Shown one piece after another: positions 1-8,465 of a stretch of DNA of 64,000 nucleotides (position 1 is its first letter; each line of letters begins with the position of its first letter). Source of the stretch: Clostridia bacterium (GTDB taxonomy: Bacteria; Bacillota; Clostridia; Oscillospirales; Acutalibacteraceae); assembly GCA_017624675.1 (NCBI GenBank), contig JAGAMO010000009.1, positions 124,001-188,000 on the forward strand, in the 5' to 3' direction. The notes beneath the pieces were generated by a model. That model worked only from the letters and a program-made list of their open reading frames with translations. It had not been told where the DNA came from and searched no databases. Made by a program: the position numbers and the translations under genes.

Positions 1-1261
1 GGGCTATCTGCTCAACACCCTTTACAAACTGTTTTCTCTTCAAAGAGTCCTTTTGCTCAATTTGGCAAAAATGCTCAGGAGCAAAGGTGGGAATACCCTC
101 AAAGGTAACCTTTCTTTTAGCAGAGCAAACTGTATCACCAATGGAATAAATACCGGGGTCGAAAACACCGATAATATCACCTGCATAGGCTTCGTTTATA
201 ATTTGTCTGTCATCCGCCATCATCTGCTGAGGCTGAGAAAGTCTGACGGGTTTGCCGGCTTGCATATGGAAATAATCAGCGCCACGCTCAAACTTACCCG
301 AACAAATGCGGAAAAATGTTATTCTGTCACGGTGGTTTTTATTCATATTTGCCTGAATTTTAAAGGCAAAAGCGGAAAAGGTTTCCTCAAAGGGACTTAC
401 CTCTTCATCCCCCGATTTACGAGCCAAGGGAGAGGTGGTCATTTTAAGGAAGTTTTCCAAAAACGGCTCGATACCAAAGTTTGTAAGGGCCGAACCAAAG
501 AAAACGGGGGTAAGCTTTCCGCATCTCACCTTTTCCAAATCAAACTCGAAACTTGCGCCGTCAAGCAGTTCAATCTGGTCTACCAATTCTTCTCTTTGAT
601 AGGGTCCGATTAACTCATCCAACTTTTCAGTATCGGTAATATCACACTGGATAGGTTTGATTTTATCCTGACCTCTATGAAACTCATTAAATGTTAAAAT
701 TTCGCGTTTTTCTCTATCAAAAACGCCCTTGAAACTAACACCGCAGCCTATGGGCCAGTTGATGGGATAGGTGCCGATGCCAAATTCCTTTTCAACCTCG
801 TCCAAAAGTTCAAAGGGGTCTCTTGCCTCTCGGTCAAGCTTGTTTATAAAGGTGAAAATGGGGATATTTCGCATAGCGCAAACCTTGAAAAGCTTACGGG
901 TTTGAGCCTCGATACCCTTTGCAGCGTCTATTACCATTACAACACTATCCGCCGCCATAAGTGTACGGTAGGTGTCCTCCGAGAAGTCTTGGTGACCTGG
1001 GGTATCAAGAATATTTATACAATATCCGTCATATTCAAACTGCATAACAGAAGATGTAATTGAAATACCTCTTTGTTTTTCAAGCTCCATCCAGTCGCTG
1101 ACAGCGTGTTTGGCGGTTGCCTTTCCTTTTACCGAACCTGCAGTTTGAATTGCGCCGCCGTAAAGCAAAAACTTTTCAGTCAAGGTTGTTTTACCTGCAT
1201 CGGGGTGGGAAATTATCGCAAAAGTTCTGCGCCTTTCAATTTCTTTTCTTAGGTCTGCCAC
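1..1261 (-). CDS. prfC: Peptide chain release factor 3 (partial, C-terminus off the window)
   Basis: Translational GTPase that recycles RF1/RF2 from the ribosome after peptide release. Reading the minus strand from GTG at 1261 gives VADLRKEIERRRTFAIISHP, then DAGKTTLTEK (P-loop), SVMQFEYDGYCINILDTPGH (G3) and INKLD (G4). The -RRRTFAIISHPDAGKTT- start is typical of RF3 rather than EF-G. About 420 residues are present; the C-terminal end is missing at base 1. The GTG start shares one base with the TAG stop of the upstream phosphopantetheinyl transferase gene and has a GGAG site 8 bases before it, so translation is probably coupled. It is the last visible gene of the ltaS-Nudix-LOG-PPTase run. 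Confidence 0.93.
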   Translation of the reverse strand, partial: MADLRKEIERRRTFAIISHPDAGKTTLTEKFLLYGGAIQTAGSVKGKATAKHAVSDWMELEKQRGISITSSVMQFEYDGYCINILDTPGHQDFSEDTYRTLMAADSVVMVIDAAKGIEAQTRKLFKVCAMRNIPIFTFINKLDREARDPFELLDEVEKEFGIGTYPINWPIGCGVSFKGVFDREKREILTFNEFHRGQDKIKPIQCDITDTEKLDELIGPYQREELVDQIELLDGASFEFDLEKVRCGKLTPVFFGSALTNFGIEPFLENFLKMTTSPLARKSGDEEVSPFEETFSAFAFKIQANMNKNHRDRITFFRICSGKFERGADYFHMQAGKPVRLSQPQQMMADDRQIINEAYAGDIIGVFDPGIYSIGDTVCSAKRKVTFEGIPTFAPEHFCQIEQKDSLKRKQFVKGVEQIA

Positions 1262-1776
1262 TAAAAATTCTCCTCGTAAATAATCTTAAAGCTGTCGGGA
1301 TTATTTGAACATACCGACAATATAAATTCGTTTTCTTCAAAGGTTTTAATTTCACTGTTTTCCAAAACTTGAGCCTTTGAAATATCCTTTAAGCCTTCCC
1401 CCGTTTTTTTAAGGAGGGCTTCTTTTCTTGTCCAAACATAAAAAAAGCTGTTGTTGTCTTTCACAAAGTCTTTTTCCTCTTCTGAGAAAAACCGCTCGGC
1501 AATTTTCAAATTTGTGTCTCTCTTTTTTTCAATATCAACACCAACTCGGGAGTCCGCCACTGCCACCGCAATTAAATTTTCACTGTGGGAAATGTTGAAA
1601 TGAAAATTTGGGTAATCCTCAAAAAAAGGCTTGCCGCTGCTTTCACAGGTAAGCCTTGGTTTTTGATTTATTTTAAGCCGTTTCATTGCTAAAGCGATAA
1701 CAAAATCATACGCGATTTTTGAAATGGCTTTTTTGTTTTTTTCGGTTGTTTTTAAAATGTATATGGCATTTTCCAT
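1261..1776 (-). CDS. 4'-phosphopantetheinyl transferase, Sfp-type
   Basis: Probable holo-carrier-protein synthase that moves phosphopantetheine from CoA to a Ser of an acyl- or peptidyl-carrier protein. At 171 residues it is short for Sfp (about 220) because the N-terminal half is reduced. The core is visible: FNISHS (residues 59-64), then RVGVDIEKK (Mg-binding Asp/Glu) and WTRKEALLKKTGEGL, the W-x-x-KEA-x-x-K signature. No polyketide or non-ribosomal peptide genes are in the window, so the substrate carrier is unknown. It may be the organism's general PPTase or a partner of a distant cluster. It starts one base after the stop of the LOG-family gene, so it belongs to the same transcript. Confidence 0.85.
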   Translation of the reverse strand: MENAIYILKTTEKNKKAISKIAYDFVIALAMKRLKINQKPRLTCESSGKPFFEDYPNFHFNISHSENLIAVAVADSRVGVDIEKKRDTNLKIAERFFSEEEKDFVKDNNSFFYVWTRKEALLKKTGEGLKDISKAQVLENSEIKTFEENEFILSVCSNNPDSFKIIYEENF

Positions 1777-1777
1777 A

Positions 1778-2356
1778 TTACTTTAAATCCTTGAGTATAG
1801 AAAAATCTCCCGTACCGCCTTTATTTTCCTCTAAATACTTTAAAAGAGCGGTTTCGTCATCATAAAAGGGCGATAGCTTTATCATTTCCTCGGTCATAAA
1901 ACCGCCGTTGAAAGCCGTTTCAAGCATACCCTTTAAGTTATCATAATAACCGTTCACATTGAAAACTGCCATAGGTTTATTGTGGTGACCCAGTTGTCTT
2001 AAACACAAGGTTTCAAAATACTCATCAAGGGTTCCGGGACCACCGGGCATAACGATAAAGGCTTCTGCCATATCCTCTAAAATCTGCTTTCTCTCACGCA
2101 TGGTTTCGGTATAGATAAACTCGGTGCATTTATCATACAAAACACCGTCAACATCGAAAAACTTGGGGGAAATTCCAACAATTTTGCCGCCGCCTTTGGT
2201 CATACCTCGGGCAACCGCACCCATAAGACCATTTGCGCCGCCACCGAAAACCAAGGTGTGGCCCCTTTTTGCCATTTCTTCCCCTAAATTTTCCATTGCG
2301 GTTATATAGCTTTTATCAATATTGTTGCTTGAAGCTCCGTAAACACAAATATTCAT
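1778..2356 (-). CDS. LOG-family protein (TIGR00730; putative nucleotide 5'-monophosphate phosphoribohydrolase)
   Basis: 192-residue Rossmann-fold protein of the 'lysine decarboxylase-like' LOG family. Known members cleave the N-glycosidic bond of AMP or cytokinin riboside monophosphates. It starts MNICVYGASSNNIDK, has the nucleotide-binding GGGANGLMGAVA near residue 37, and carries the diagnostic PGGPGTLDE motif (PGGxGTxxE) around residue 103. The ATG overlaps the TAA of the upstream Nudix gene by one base (TAATG), so the two are translationally coupled. Bacterial substrates are poorly defined; a housekeeping nucleotide-salvage role is an inference from the family. Confidence 0.88.
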   Translation of the reverse strand: MNICVYGASSNNIDKSYITAMENLGEEMAKRGHTLVFGGGANGLMGAVARGMTKGGGKIVGISPKFFDVDGVLYDKCTEFIYTETMRERKQILEDMAEAFIVMPGGPGTLDEYFETLCLRQLGHHNKPMAVFNVNGYYDNLKGMLETAFNGGFMTEEMIKLSPFYDDETALLKYLEENKGGTGDFSILKDLK

Positions 2357-2835
2357 TAAACTTCACCCAAATCTAATTTTTTCTCGTTCAAAATCGCACT
2401 TATAAGCTTTTCTCCCTCATAAACGAGTTTAAGGGAGAAAAAGGGGATTTTTTCGTCTAGTAGACCCAGAAAAATCTTATCCCCTGCCCACAGAGGCAGA
2501 TTATAAACCTTAGATTTTTCCACCCACTCAAGGTTTCCCTCGTCACACTCCTTGAGTTTTCCCTCAAAACAGTCGCTGTGGAAAAGGTGCATATATTCGG
2601 TGCCCCATTTGTCCGACACAAAGGTTACAATTCCGCGGTAGGTTTGATTTTTAAGGGTAAGTCCCGTTTCCTCAAAGGCTTCCCTTAAATTACATTCCTC
2701 GGGAGTTTCGCCCTCCTCAAATTTACCGCCAATTCCAACCCATTTATCACGGTTTAGGTCGTTTTCCTTTTTAACACGGTGGAGCATTAAATATTTATTA
2801 TCCCTTTCAATATAACAAAGGCAGGTGTTAGTCAC
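2356..2835 (-). CDS. Nudix hydrolase (MutT-like)
   Basis: 159-residue pyrophosphohydrolase. The Nudix box is complete: G-KFEEG-E at residues 36-42 followed by REAFEETGL, matching GX5EX7REUXEEXGU, so it should bind Mg2+ and be active. The N-terminal TNTCLCYIERDNKYLMLHR and the WVGIGGKFEEGE context resemble 8-oxo-dGTP diphosphatases (MutT/MTH1-like), but Nudix substrate prediction from sequence is unreliable. It overlaps the 3' end of the ltaS-like gene by 8 bases and the next gene by one base. Confidence 0.88.
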   Translation of the reverse strand: MTNTCLCYIERDNKYLMLHRVKKENDLNRDKWVGIGGKFEEGETPEECNLREAFEETGLTLKNQTYRGIVTFVSDKWGTEYMHLFHSDCFEGKLKECDEGNLEWVEKSKVYNLPLWAGDKIFLGLLDEKIPFFSLKLVYEGEKLISAILNEKKLDLGEV

Positions 2836-5071
2836 TTTCCTCGACCTCTCGTGCTAAGGGTTCGGGCTCTTCGGGAGTATACCCCTCGATATAAAAGGTA
2901 TCAAGGTCTACATTTTCACGGTCAAAAATATTGTTATACTGAATTTTCTCGTATTTATCAAGAATTTCGGAATATGGAGAATCGTCACTCCACTTATAAT
3001 AGTTACCGTCCTTGTCAATATAACCTGCGTTATTGATAACAGGCAAGGTCTCGGCAAGTTTTAAAAGGTATTTATTGTATTTTGTAAGCTTAATTCCCGC
3101 AGTATCTAGCACCAAAGAAGAAAGATAGTTAGTACTTAGTCTCTCAACTGTTTTCTCCTCTATATCATAATTTGCCCAAATATAGAAAGGTGTGCAATAA
3201 CGGCTTTGCTCTTGTTCGGGGGTCAAATCCGCCAAATCCTTAACACCGATAATTTCTTCAACGAACTTGGTTTCAATTGAGGGTTGATGGTCGCCAAACA
3301 TACAAATAACAGTAGGCTCCTTAACCTTTGAGAAATACTCAACTAGTTCCTTAAAGGCTTCGTCGGTATGCTTTATAAGGGATAGATATTTGTTTGCCTT
3401 CGGATATGCCTTTGAGGTGTTTGTGGCATAGATTTCCTCAACAAAGTTTTGAGCATCGATAGTATATCCGCCGTGGTTTTGCATTGTAACATTAAAGGCA
3501 AAATAAGGAACGGATTTATCTCGGTTTTCGAAATTTTCTATAAGCAGTTTATAGTTATATTTATCGCTTACATACTGGCGAAGAAGCATATTACTACCGG
3601 GGAAATGCTGGTCTATAAGCTGTTGCAAATAATCGGGGTCACTGCCGTTTGCTTTGAATTCGGGAATCAAATCCTCGCCCAAAATGTGCTCTAATGCAAA
3701 GAAATTATTAAAGCCCAAATTGTTATAAACTTCAGTTCTCTTCCAACCGTCCTTATAATAAGGATGCAACGCCCAAGAGGAATAACCCTGAGCCTCCATT
3801 GTGGAGACCAAGGAAGCAATATGGTTTTTAATGTAAAGCATATAAGCATTACTGCCCGAGGGTAAGAATGCGGTTGAGTGGCCTGTTAAAAACTCAAACT
3901 CGGTATTAGATGTACCCGCGCCGATAACAGGAACATAAAGATTTCCTCTTACAGTATTTTCTGTGAGACTGCTTAGGAAAGGCATATACTCTGCATTTGT
4001 TTCAAGGTTACCTAAAACCCTTAAGTCAGAAAGGGTTTCGTTCATAATACAAATAACATTAGGGGTTTTTTCGGTGGGTACCTTGTCGGTTTCCTTGTCA
4101 ATAGTCTCGTTAACATCGTTGCCAACCGCATTGGGGTCATATTCGTTAGGCTCTGACATATAAAGATATTTTGTATTAGAAAAGAAACTGAATACAAAAC
4201 CGTAGTTTTTATAGCCTCTGGTCTGATTCCAGAAGTCGGGGCGGACACCCATATCTGCAAAGACACTTGTTGCAAAGAAAAGGGTTAAAAGCACCGTGCT
4301 AAAGGTTGCGGTAAAGGTGCGTGAAATTACCTTTGTTAAAATATTGAATTTAGGTGTTCTGGTTTTAACTGCAATTGTAAAAATAATTATGAAAAGGAAT
4401 GTACCGACAATTTCCTTATAGGTTGGCATAAAGTTATAGGTACTGGCAACACCTGCGGCGGTGGTAACACTCAAAAAGTCCATAGGAATAAAGGGCGTTC
4501 CTCTGAAATTCATTATATAACTGTGTGCCAAGGCAAAACCGTAAACAATAGTGGGCACCGCCAAATATGCAACCTTTAAGCTTCCGGTTAACGCAAAGAA
4601 AATGAAAAGCATTATAAGAATTACAAGGTAATTACCCAAAAAGCCCAAATAGGTCATATCATAAATAAATATGTTATTTAGAGCTTCGGTCATTGACATA
4701 ATTAAAATCGGCATAAGAAGTAAAGCTACAAAATGCCAAATTTGGTTTATTAAATTGTTTTTAATTCTGACGGTAAAAGCAATATTAAGACCGATTAGGA
4801 AAGGACAGGCAAGTGCAAACGCCAGAAGCACCCATTTGCTTGAGGTTTCCATAGACAAAAAGGTATTTACGCTTAAAACCACCCAAATGAGTGTTACAGA
4901 TAGGAAAGCAATACCTGTAATTTTACTTTTCTTAGAAGAAGTAATTTCAAAGGTATTCTTTAAAAAGGTAAGTACCCAGTCTCTGACAACAGGTGCCTTC
5001 TCCTTCACAAATTTAAATATTATATTTTTAAGTGCTATAGCTTTTTCTTTAATCTTTTGAAAAAAAGCCAT
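2828..5071 (-). CDS. LTA synthase-family membrane sulfatase (phosphoglycerol transferase)
   Basis: 747-residue member of the alkaline phosphatase/sulfatase superfamily. An N-terminal cytoplasmic stretch is followed by about five membrane segments (residues about 52-290), then a large extracytoplasmic catalytic domain. Visible motifs: MNETLSD with the metal Glu, GAGTSNTEFEFLTG with the likely catalytic Thr, and MFGDHQPS with the metal Asp-His. In LtaS these polymerise glycerol phosphate from phosphatidylglycerol on the outer membrane face. A related phosphoglycerol or phosphoethanolamine transferase role is possible. The N-terminal tail and acidic C-terminal tail are longer than in B. subtilis LtaS (about 650). 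A TATAAT lies upstream near 5110, but no confident -35 was found. Confidence 0.85.
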   Translation of the reverse strand: MAFFQKIKEKAIALKNIIFKFVKEKAPVVRDWVLTFLKNTFEITSSKKSKITGIAFLSVTLIWVVLSVNTFLSMETSSKWVLLAFALACPFLIGLNIAFTVRIKNNLINQIWHFVALLLMPILIMSMTEALNNIFIYDMTYLGFLGNYLVILIMLFIFFALTGSLKVAYLAVPTIVYGFALAHSYIMNFRGTPFIPMDFLSVTTAAGVASTYNFMPTYKEIVGTFLFIIIFTIAVKTRTPKFNILTKVISRTFTATFSTVLLTLFFATSVFADMGVRPDFWNQTRGYKNYGFVFSFFSNTKYLYMSEPNEYDPNAVGNDVNETIDKETDKVPTEKTPNVICIMNETLSDLRVLGNLETNAEYMPFLSSLTENTVRGNLYVPVIGAGTSNTEFEFLTGHSTAFLPSGSNAYMLYIKNHIASLVSTMEAQGYSSWALHPYYKDGWKRTEVYNNLGFNNFFALEHILGEDLIPEFKANGSDPDYLQQLIDQHFPGSNMLLRQYVSDKYNYKLLIENFENRDKSVPYFAFNVTMQNHGGYTIDAQNFVEEIYATNTSKAYPKANKYLSLIKHTDEAFKELVEYFSKVKEPTVICMFGDHQPSIETKFVEEIIGVKDLADLTPEQEQSRYCTPFYIWANYDIEEKTVERLSTNYLSSLVLDTAGIKLTKYNKYLLKLAETLPVINNAGYIDKDGNYYKWSDDSPYSEILDKYEKIQYNNIFDRENVDLDTFYIEGYTPEEPEPLAREVEESD

Positions 5072-5180
5072 ATTGTCACTCTCCTTTAAACGGTAAAATC
5101 CACATTATATTTTACCACAAGCAACCAAAATTTTCAATAAAAATCATCAAACCTTTAAACTTTATTAATTTTCTAGATAC

Positions 5181-5213
5181 AAAAAAACAGACCCCCACAA
5201 TATGTAGGGGTCT
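5181..5213 (-). terminator. Rho-independent terminator after tsf
   Basis: On the minus strand AGACCCC pairs with GGGGTCT around a 10-base loop, followed by seven Ts (A7 at 5181-5187 on the plus strand). It lies 20 bases after the tsf stop and ends the rpsB-tsf transcript. Confidence 0.9.
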
Positions 5214-5232
5214 AAAAGCTTTAAGCCTTAAA

Positions 5233-6144
5233 TTATTTTGCCATTGCAGCAACTTCAGCAGCGAAGTCGTCAACACGCTTCTCAATGCCCTCGCCCTTTT
5301 CGAAACGAACGAAAGAGGTAAGAGTAATGTTAGCGCCAAGCTCTTTAGCAGTGTTAGCAATGTATTTACCAACGGTTAAATCGCCATCGATAACATACTG
5401 TTGCTCAACAAGGCAGTTCTCCTTGTAGTATTTGCCGATTTTACCTTCAACGATTTTGCCAAGAACAGCCTCAGGCTTGTTAGCCATTTTGGGGTCTTCC
5501 TTCATCTGAGCAATAAGGATTTCCTTTTCCTTAGCCAAAACTTCTGCAGGAACAGAAGCCTCGTCAAGATAAGAGGGGTTCATAGCAGCAACCTGCATTG
5601 CAATGTTTTTACCCATAGCAATAAGGTCAGCATTGTCAGCAGCTAAATCGGTATCGAAGTTTACGATAACACCGATTTTACCGCCAGCGTGAACATAGGA
5701 AACAACCTTTCCTTCAACTCTTACAAATCTGCGAACTTTAATGTTCTCACGAATAGCAAGGAACAACTCCTGAACCTTAGCCTCAACGGTCATACCGTCC
5801 TTCTCGCAAGCGAGTAAAGCGTCAAGGTCAGCAGGGTTCTGCTCTGCAACAATTTCTGCAACTTCCTGAGCCAAAGCCTTGAAGCCGTCACCGTTAGCAA
5901 CGAAGTCGGTCTCACTGTTTAACTCAACTAAAACGCCAACACCGTCTTTGGTGTAAGCGCAAACTGTACCTTCAGCGGCAATTCTGCCAGCCTTTTTAGC
6001 TTGGGAAGCCAAGCCCTTTTCACGAAGGTAATCAGCAGCGGCGTCCATATCGCCGTTTGTTTCGGTAAGAGCCTTTTTACAGTCCATCATACCGCAACCG
6101 GTTTTCTCTCTTAAAGCCTGAACATCTTTAGCAGTAAAAGCCAT
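5233..6144 (-). CDS. tsf: Translation elongation factor Ts
   Basis: Guanine-nucleotide exchange factor for EF-Tu. The 303-residue product starts MAFTAKDVQALREKTGCGMM and contains the hallmark DCKKALTE and SETDFVA motifs in order (TDFVANG core that intrudes into EF-Tu). Length and domain layout (UBA-like N-terminus, two core subdomains) are normal. It lies 23 bases after rpsB, the classic rpsB-tsf operon, and is followed by a strong terminator. Confident identification. Confidence 0.97.
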   Translation of the reverse strand: MAFTAKDVQALREKTGCGMMDCKKALTETNGDMDAAADYLREKGLASQAKKAGRIAAEGTVCAYTKDGVGVLVELNSETDFVANGDGFKALAQEVAEIVAEQNPADLDALLACEKDGMTVEAKVQELFLAIRENIKVRRFVRVEGKVVSYVHAGGKIGVIVNFDTDLAADNADLIAMGKNIAMQVAAMNPSYLDEASVPAEVLAKEKEILIAQMKEDPKMANKPEAVLGKIVEGKIGKYYKENCLVEQQYVIDGDLTVGKYIANTAKELGANITLTSFVRFEKGEGIEKRVDDFAAEVAAMAK

Positions 6145-6167
6145 TATAGTTTCCTCCGTAAATTTGA

Positions 6168-6908
6168 TTATTCAGCAGCCTCTTCAGCTACTTCTTCTGC
6201 TTCTTCAGCAGCGGTGCCCATCTCGGTACCCTGTCTGCCTTCGATTACAGCAGCAGCCATAGTCTCAGCAATAAGCTTTACAGCGCGGATAGCGTCATCG
6301 TTACCGGGGATAACGGCATCGATTTCGTCAGGGTCACAGTTGGTATCAACGATAGCGATAATCGGGATACCTAATTTCTTAGCCTCAGCAACAGCGATTC
6401 TCTCCTTGCGGGGGTCAACGATGAACATAGCAGCAGGAGTCTTCTTCATCTCCTGAATACCGCCTAAGAACTTCTCAAGCTTTTCAATCTCAAGGTTGAG
6501 TTTGATAACTTCCTTTTTGGGGAGAAGCTCGAATGTTCCGTCGTCACGCATAGCACGAAGCTGATTTAAACGAGCAATACGGGTTTTGATTGTTGTGAAG
6601 TTTGTGAGCATACCGCCAAGCCAACGAGCGTTAACATAGGGCATACCGCAATGCTCAGCTTCCTCTTTAATAGAATCCTGAGCCTGTTTCTTGGTACCTA
6701 CGAAGAGAATGTCTCCGCCTTCAGCTGCGATGTCACGAACGAACATGTAAGCGTCGTTAAGCTTCTTAACGGTTTTCTGAAGGTCGATAATGTAAATACC
6801 GTTTCTTTCTGTGAAAATGTACTCAGCCATTTTCGGGTTCCAGCGTCTTGTCTGGTGTCCAAAATGAACGCCTGCTTCAAGAAGCTGTTTCATTGATACT
6901 ACTGCCAT
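6168..6908 (-). CDS. rpsB: 30S ribosomal protein S2
   Basis: 246-residue S2, required for assembly of S1/S21-side features of the small subunit. It begins [20 protein letters not shown] and contains [24 protein letters not shown] and the [17 protein letters not shown] signatures. The acidic Glu/Ala tail ([12 protein letters not shown]) is common in Clostridia. The AGGAGG site sits 8 bases before ATG. It is transcribed from a promoter at 7037-7065 through a structured leader that could mediate autogenous control. Confidence 0.97.
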   Translation of the reverse strand: MAVVSMKQLLEAGVHFGHQTRRWNPKMAEYIFTERNGIYIIDLQKTVKKLNDAYMFVRDIAAEGGDILFVGTKKQAQDSIKEEAEHCGMPYVNARWLGGMLTNFTTIKTRIARLNQLRAMRDDGTFELLPKKEVIKLNLEIEKLEKFLGGIQEMKKTPAAMFIVDPRKERIAVAEAKKLGIPIIAIVDTNCDPDEIDAVIPGNDDAIRAVKLIAETMAAAVIEGRQGTEMGTAAEEAEEVAEEAAE

Positions 6909-6935
6909 TTCTTTTTCCTCCTAAGAATTTTCCTC

Positions 6936-7030
6936 CATCTTACCCGTCCGAAAACACCCGACAGCTTGGGTGACAGCAAAATGCCGTTAAAGAGTAAGAT
7001 GTGTGTTTTTATTTGCTAATTTCCATTAGC
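6936..7030 (-). ncRNA. Structured 5' leader of rpsB (candidate ribosomal-protein leader)
   Basis: The 5' UTR of rpsB folds well by eye. At the presumed transcript 5' end, GCTAAT-GGAA-ATTAGC (7030-7015) forms a 6-bp hairpin with a GNRA-type tetraloop. Downstream, CATCTTAC (7001-6994) pairs with GTAAGATG (6943-6936), enclosing about 50 bases. That enclosed stretch contains a second hairpin, CACCC (6972-6968) with GGGTG (6959-6955). The closing helix ends only about 28 bases before the start codon. This fits an autogenous S2-binding leader, but I cannot match it to a named RNA family from memory. Confidence 0.55.
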
Positions 7031-7036
7031 CGATAT

Positions 7037-7065
7037 AGTATATCACAACTGTTATCAAAATGCAA
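7037..7065 (-). promoter_or_regulatory. Sigma-A promoter of rpsB-tsf
   Basis: Minus-strand TTGCAT (-35, 7065-7060), 17-base spacer, TATACT (-10, 7042-7037). The expected start is near 7030, exactly at the 5' hairpin of the leader. Confidence 0.8.
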
Positions 7066-7158
7066 GTGTTTTTTAATTCAAAATATAGGCGTTAATTGTC
7101 ACAATTTTTTTGAATTCGTAAAACTTATTTTCTAAGTCGCTCATGCCGTGACAGGGCA

Positions 7159-7365
7159 CTTCCTTTCTTACGAAAAGAAAGGAAGCAAAGATTCGTTTTT
7201 AAGGGGGATTCCGATTCCCCCTTTGAGGTGTCGTTAATAAACTCTTATTTTAAAGTCTTTCATAGAACGCTACGCTCAAATGAAAGACAGGTCTTGCTAA
7301 AACCCAAATATTTTTCTCCGACACCTCCAACCCCCTAAACGGTTTTAGGGTGTGCCAAAGGCACA
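7159..7365. repeat. Intergenic cluster of inverted repeats (MITE-like, unidentified)
   Basis: The gene-free 7081-7390 stretch between divergent rpsB and yerC holds six perfect inverted repeats. They are: 7159-7169 with 7175-7185 (11 bp, CTTCCTTTCTT); 7201-7208 with 7216-7223 (AAGGGGGA); an outer pair 7225-7233 with 7319-7327 (GAGGTGTCG); a pair nested inside it, 7255-7263 with 7280-7288 (GTCTTTCAT); 7333-7339 with 7344-7350 (CCCTAAA); and 7351-7356 with 7360-7365 (TGTGCC) followed by a T-rich run. No coding frame or transposase is present. The outer/inner nesting suggests a mobile miniature element, but no target-site duplication was recognised. Confidence 0.6.
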
Positions 7366-7401
7366 TTTTATTAGCCTTAAATAATTATAGCTTTGCCGAA
7401 C

Positions 7402-7430
7402 TTGACTTTAGCGCTTTTATGTGCTAAACT
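7402..7430 (+). promoter_or_regulatory. Sigma-A promoter of yerC-methyltransferase
   Basis: TTGACT (7402-7407), 17-base spacer, TAAACT (7425-7430), about 28 bases before the yerC start codon. Confidence 0.65.
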
Positions 7431-7458
7431 GAATGTGTTAATAAAGGAGGTATGCTTT

Positions 7459-7725
7459 ATGGCAAAAATGGACTTTACCGCCGATTTTTACGATGCTATT
7501 TTAACCCTTAAAACCCGTGAGGAATTGGAGAAATTCTTTGCGGATGCTTGTACCCCCAAAGAGATAAATACCATAGCCCAACGCTTTGTTGTCGCTAAAA
7601 TGCTAAACGACAAAAAGGTTTATAACGAGATAATCGAGGCAACCGGAGCATCCACCGCTACCATCAGCCGTGTTTCCCGCGCGATTAACGAGGGTTTTCA
7701 GACTGCCTTTAGGAGACTTAAATAA
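7459..7725 (+). CDS. yerC: YerC/YecD family TrpR-related DNA-binding protein
   Basis: 88-residue helix-turn-helix protein of the TrpR-like YerC family. The start is ATG 7459, chosen because AAGGAGG lies 8 bases upstream; an in-frame longer frame from 7393 would start upstream of the promoter. Visible features are CTPKEINTIAQRFVVAKMLN and the recognition helix TGASTATISRVSRAI, near-identical in form to TrpR/YerC proteins. Its stop overlaps the next start by one base (TAATG). Targets in Clostridia are unknown; a repressor role is inferred from the fold. Confidence 0.88.
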   Translation: MAKMDFTADFYDAILTLKTREELEKFFADACTPKEINTIAQRFVVAKMLNDKKVYNEIIEATGASTATISRVSRAINEGFQTAFRRLK

Positions 7726-8465
7726 TGTCTTACACCGACTTTGCGTATGTTTACGATGCCTTGATGGGCGATGCCAATTACCCGTCACGCACCGAATATA
7801 TCTTAAATCTTTTTAAAAAGTTTGACAGAAAACCCACTCTATTGTTAGATGTTGCCTGTGGAACGGGCGGATTTTCAATAGAATTTGCAAAAAGTGGCAT
7901 TGAGGTTATAGGTACCGATATGTCGGAGGATATGCTCTCCATAGCTCGCGAAAAAACCGCCGAAGAGGGTCTTGATATTCTCTACCTTTGCCAAAAGACT
8001 CAAGAACTTGACCTTTACGGAACGGTTGACGGCGCAGTTTGCTGTATGGACAGTATCAACCACATAACAAACCCCAAAACACTGGAAACCGCTCTCAAAA
8101 AGATATCTCTTTTCCTAGAGCCCGAGCGTCTTTTCATTTTTGATGTTAACACATTGTATAAACATGAAAAAATCCTCGCAAACAATACCTTTGTTTTGGA
8201 CGAGGAGGATATTTATTGCGTTTGGCAAAACGAATTTGATAGTGAAAACAGAATGACAAATATTTCGCTAGACTTCTTCACTAAAGAGGACGATATATAT
8301 CTAAGAAGCGGTGAGGAGTTCAGCGAAAAGGCATATACAAGCGAAGAACTTAAAGTTCTTTTGGAAAAGGCTGGTTTTAAAATCGAAGCCGTTTTCGGCG
8401 ATATGAGTCAAAACCCACCCTCTGATACCGAGGAAAGAGTATTCTACATCTGCAGAAAGATTTAA
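7725..8465 (+). CDS. Class I SAM-dependent methyltransferase
   Basis: 246-residue Rossmann methyltransferase with motif I LLDVACGTGGFSIEF (residues about 42-56), an acidic motif II (IGTDMSEDM) and the VCCMDSINHI region. It resembles the YodH/YcgJ-like methyltransferases commonly paired with yerC in Clostridia. The substrate cannot be read from sequence. It is translationally coupled to yerC. Its TAA overlaps the TAA of the convergent LytTR gene by three bases inside TTTAAA, with no terminator between them. Confidence 0.85.
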   Translation: MSYTDFAYVYDALMGDANYPSRTEYILNLFKKFDRKPTLLLDVACGTGGFSIEFAKSGIEVIGTDMSEDMLSIAREKTAEEGLDILYLCQKTQELDLYGTVDGAVCCMDSINHITNPKTLETALKKISLFLEPERLFIFDVNTLYKHEKILANNTFVLDEEDIYCVWQNEFDSENRMTNISLDFFTKEDDIYLRSGEEFSEKAYTSEELKVLLEKAGFKIEAVFGDMSQNPPSDTEERVFYICRKI

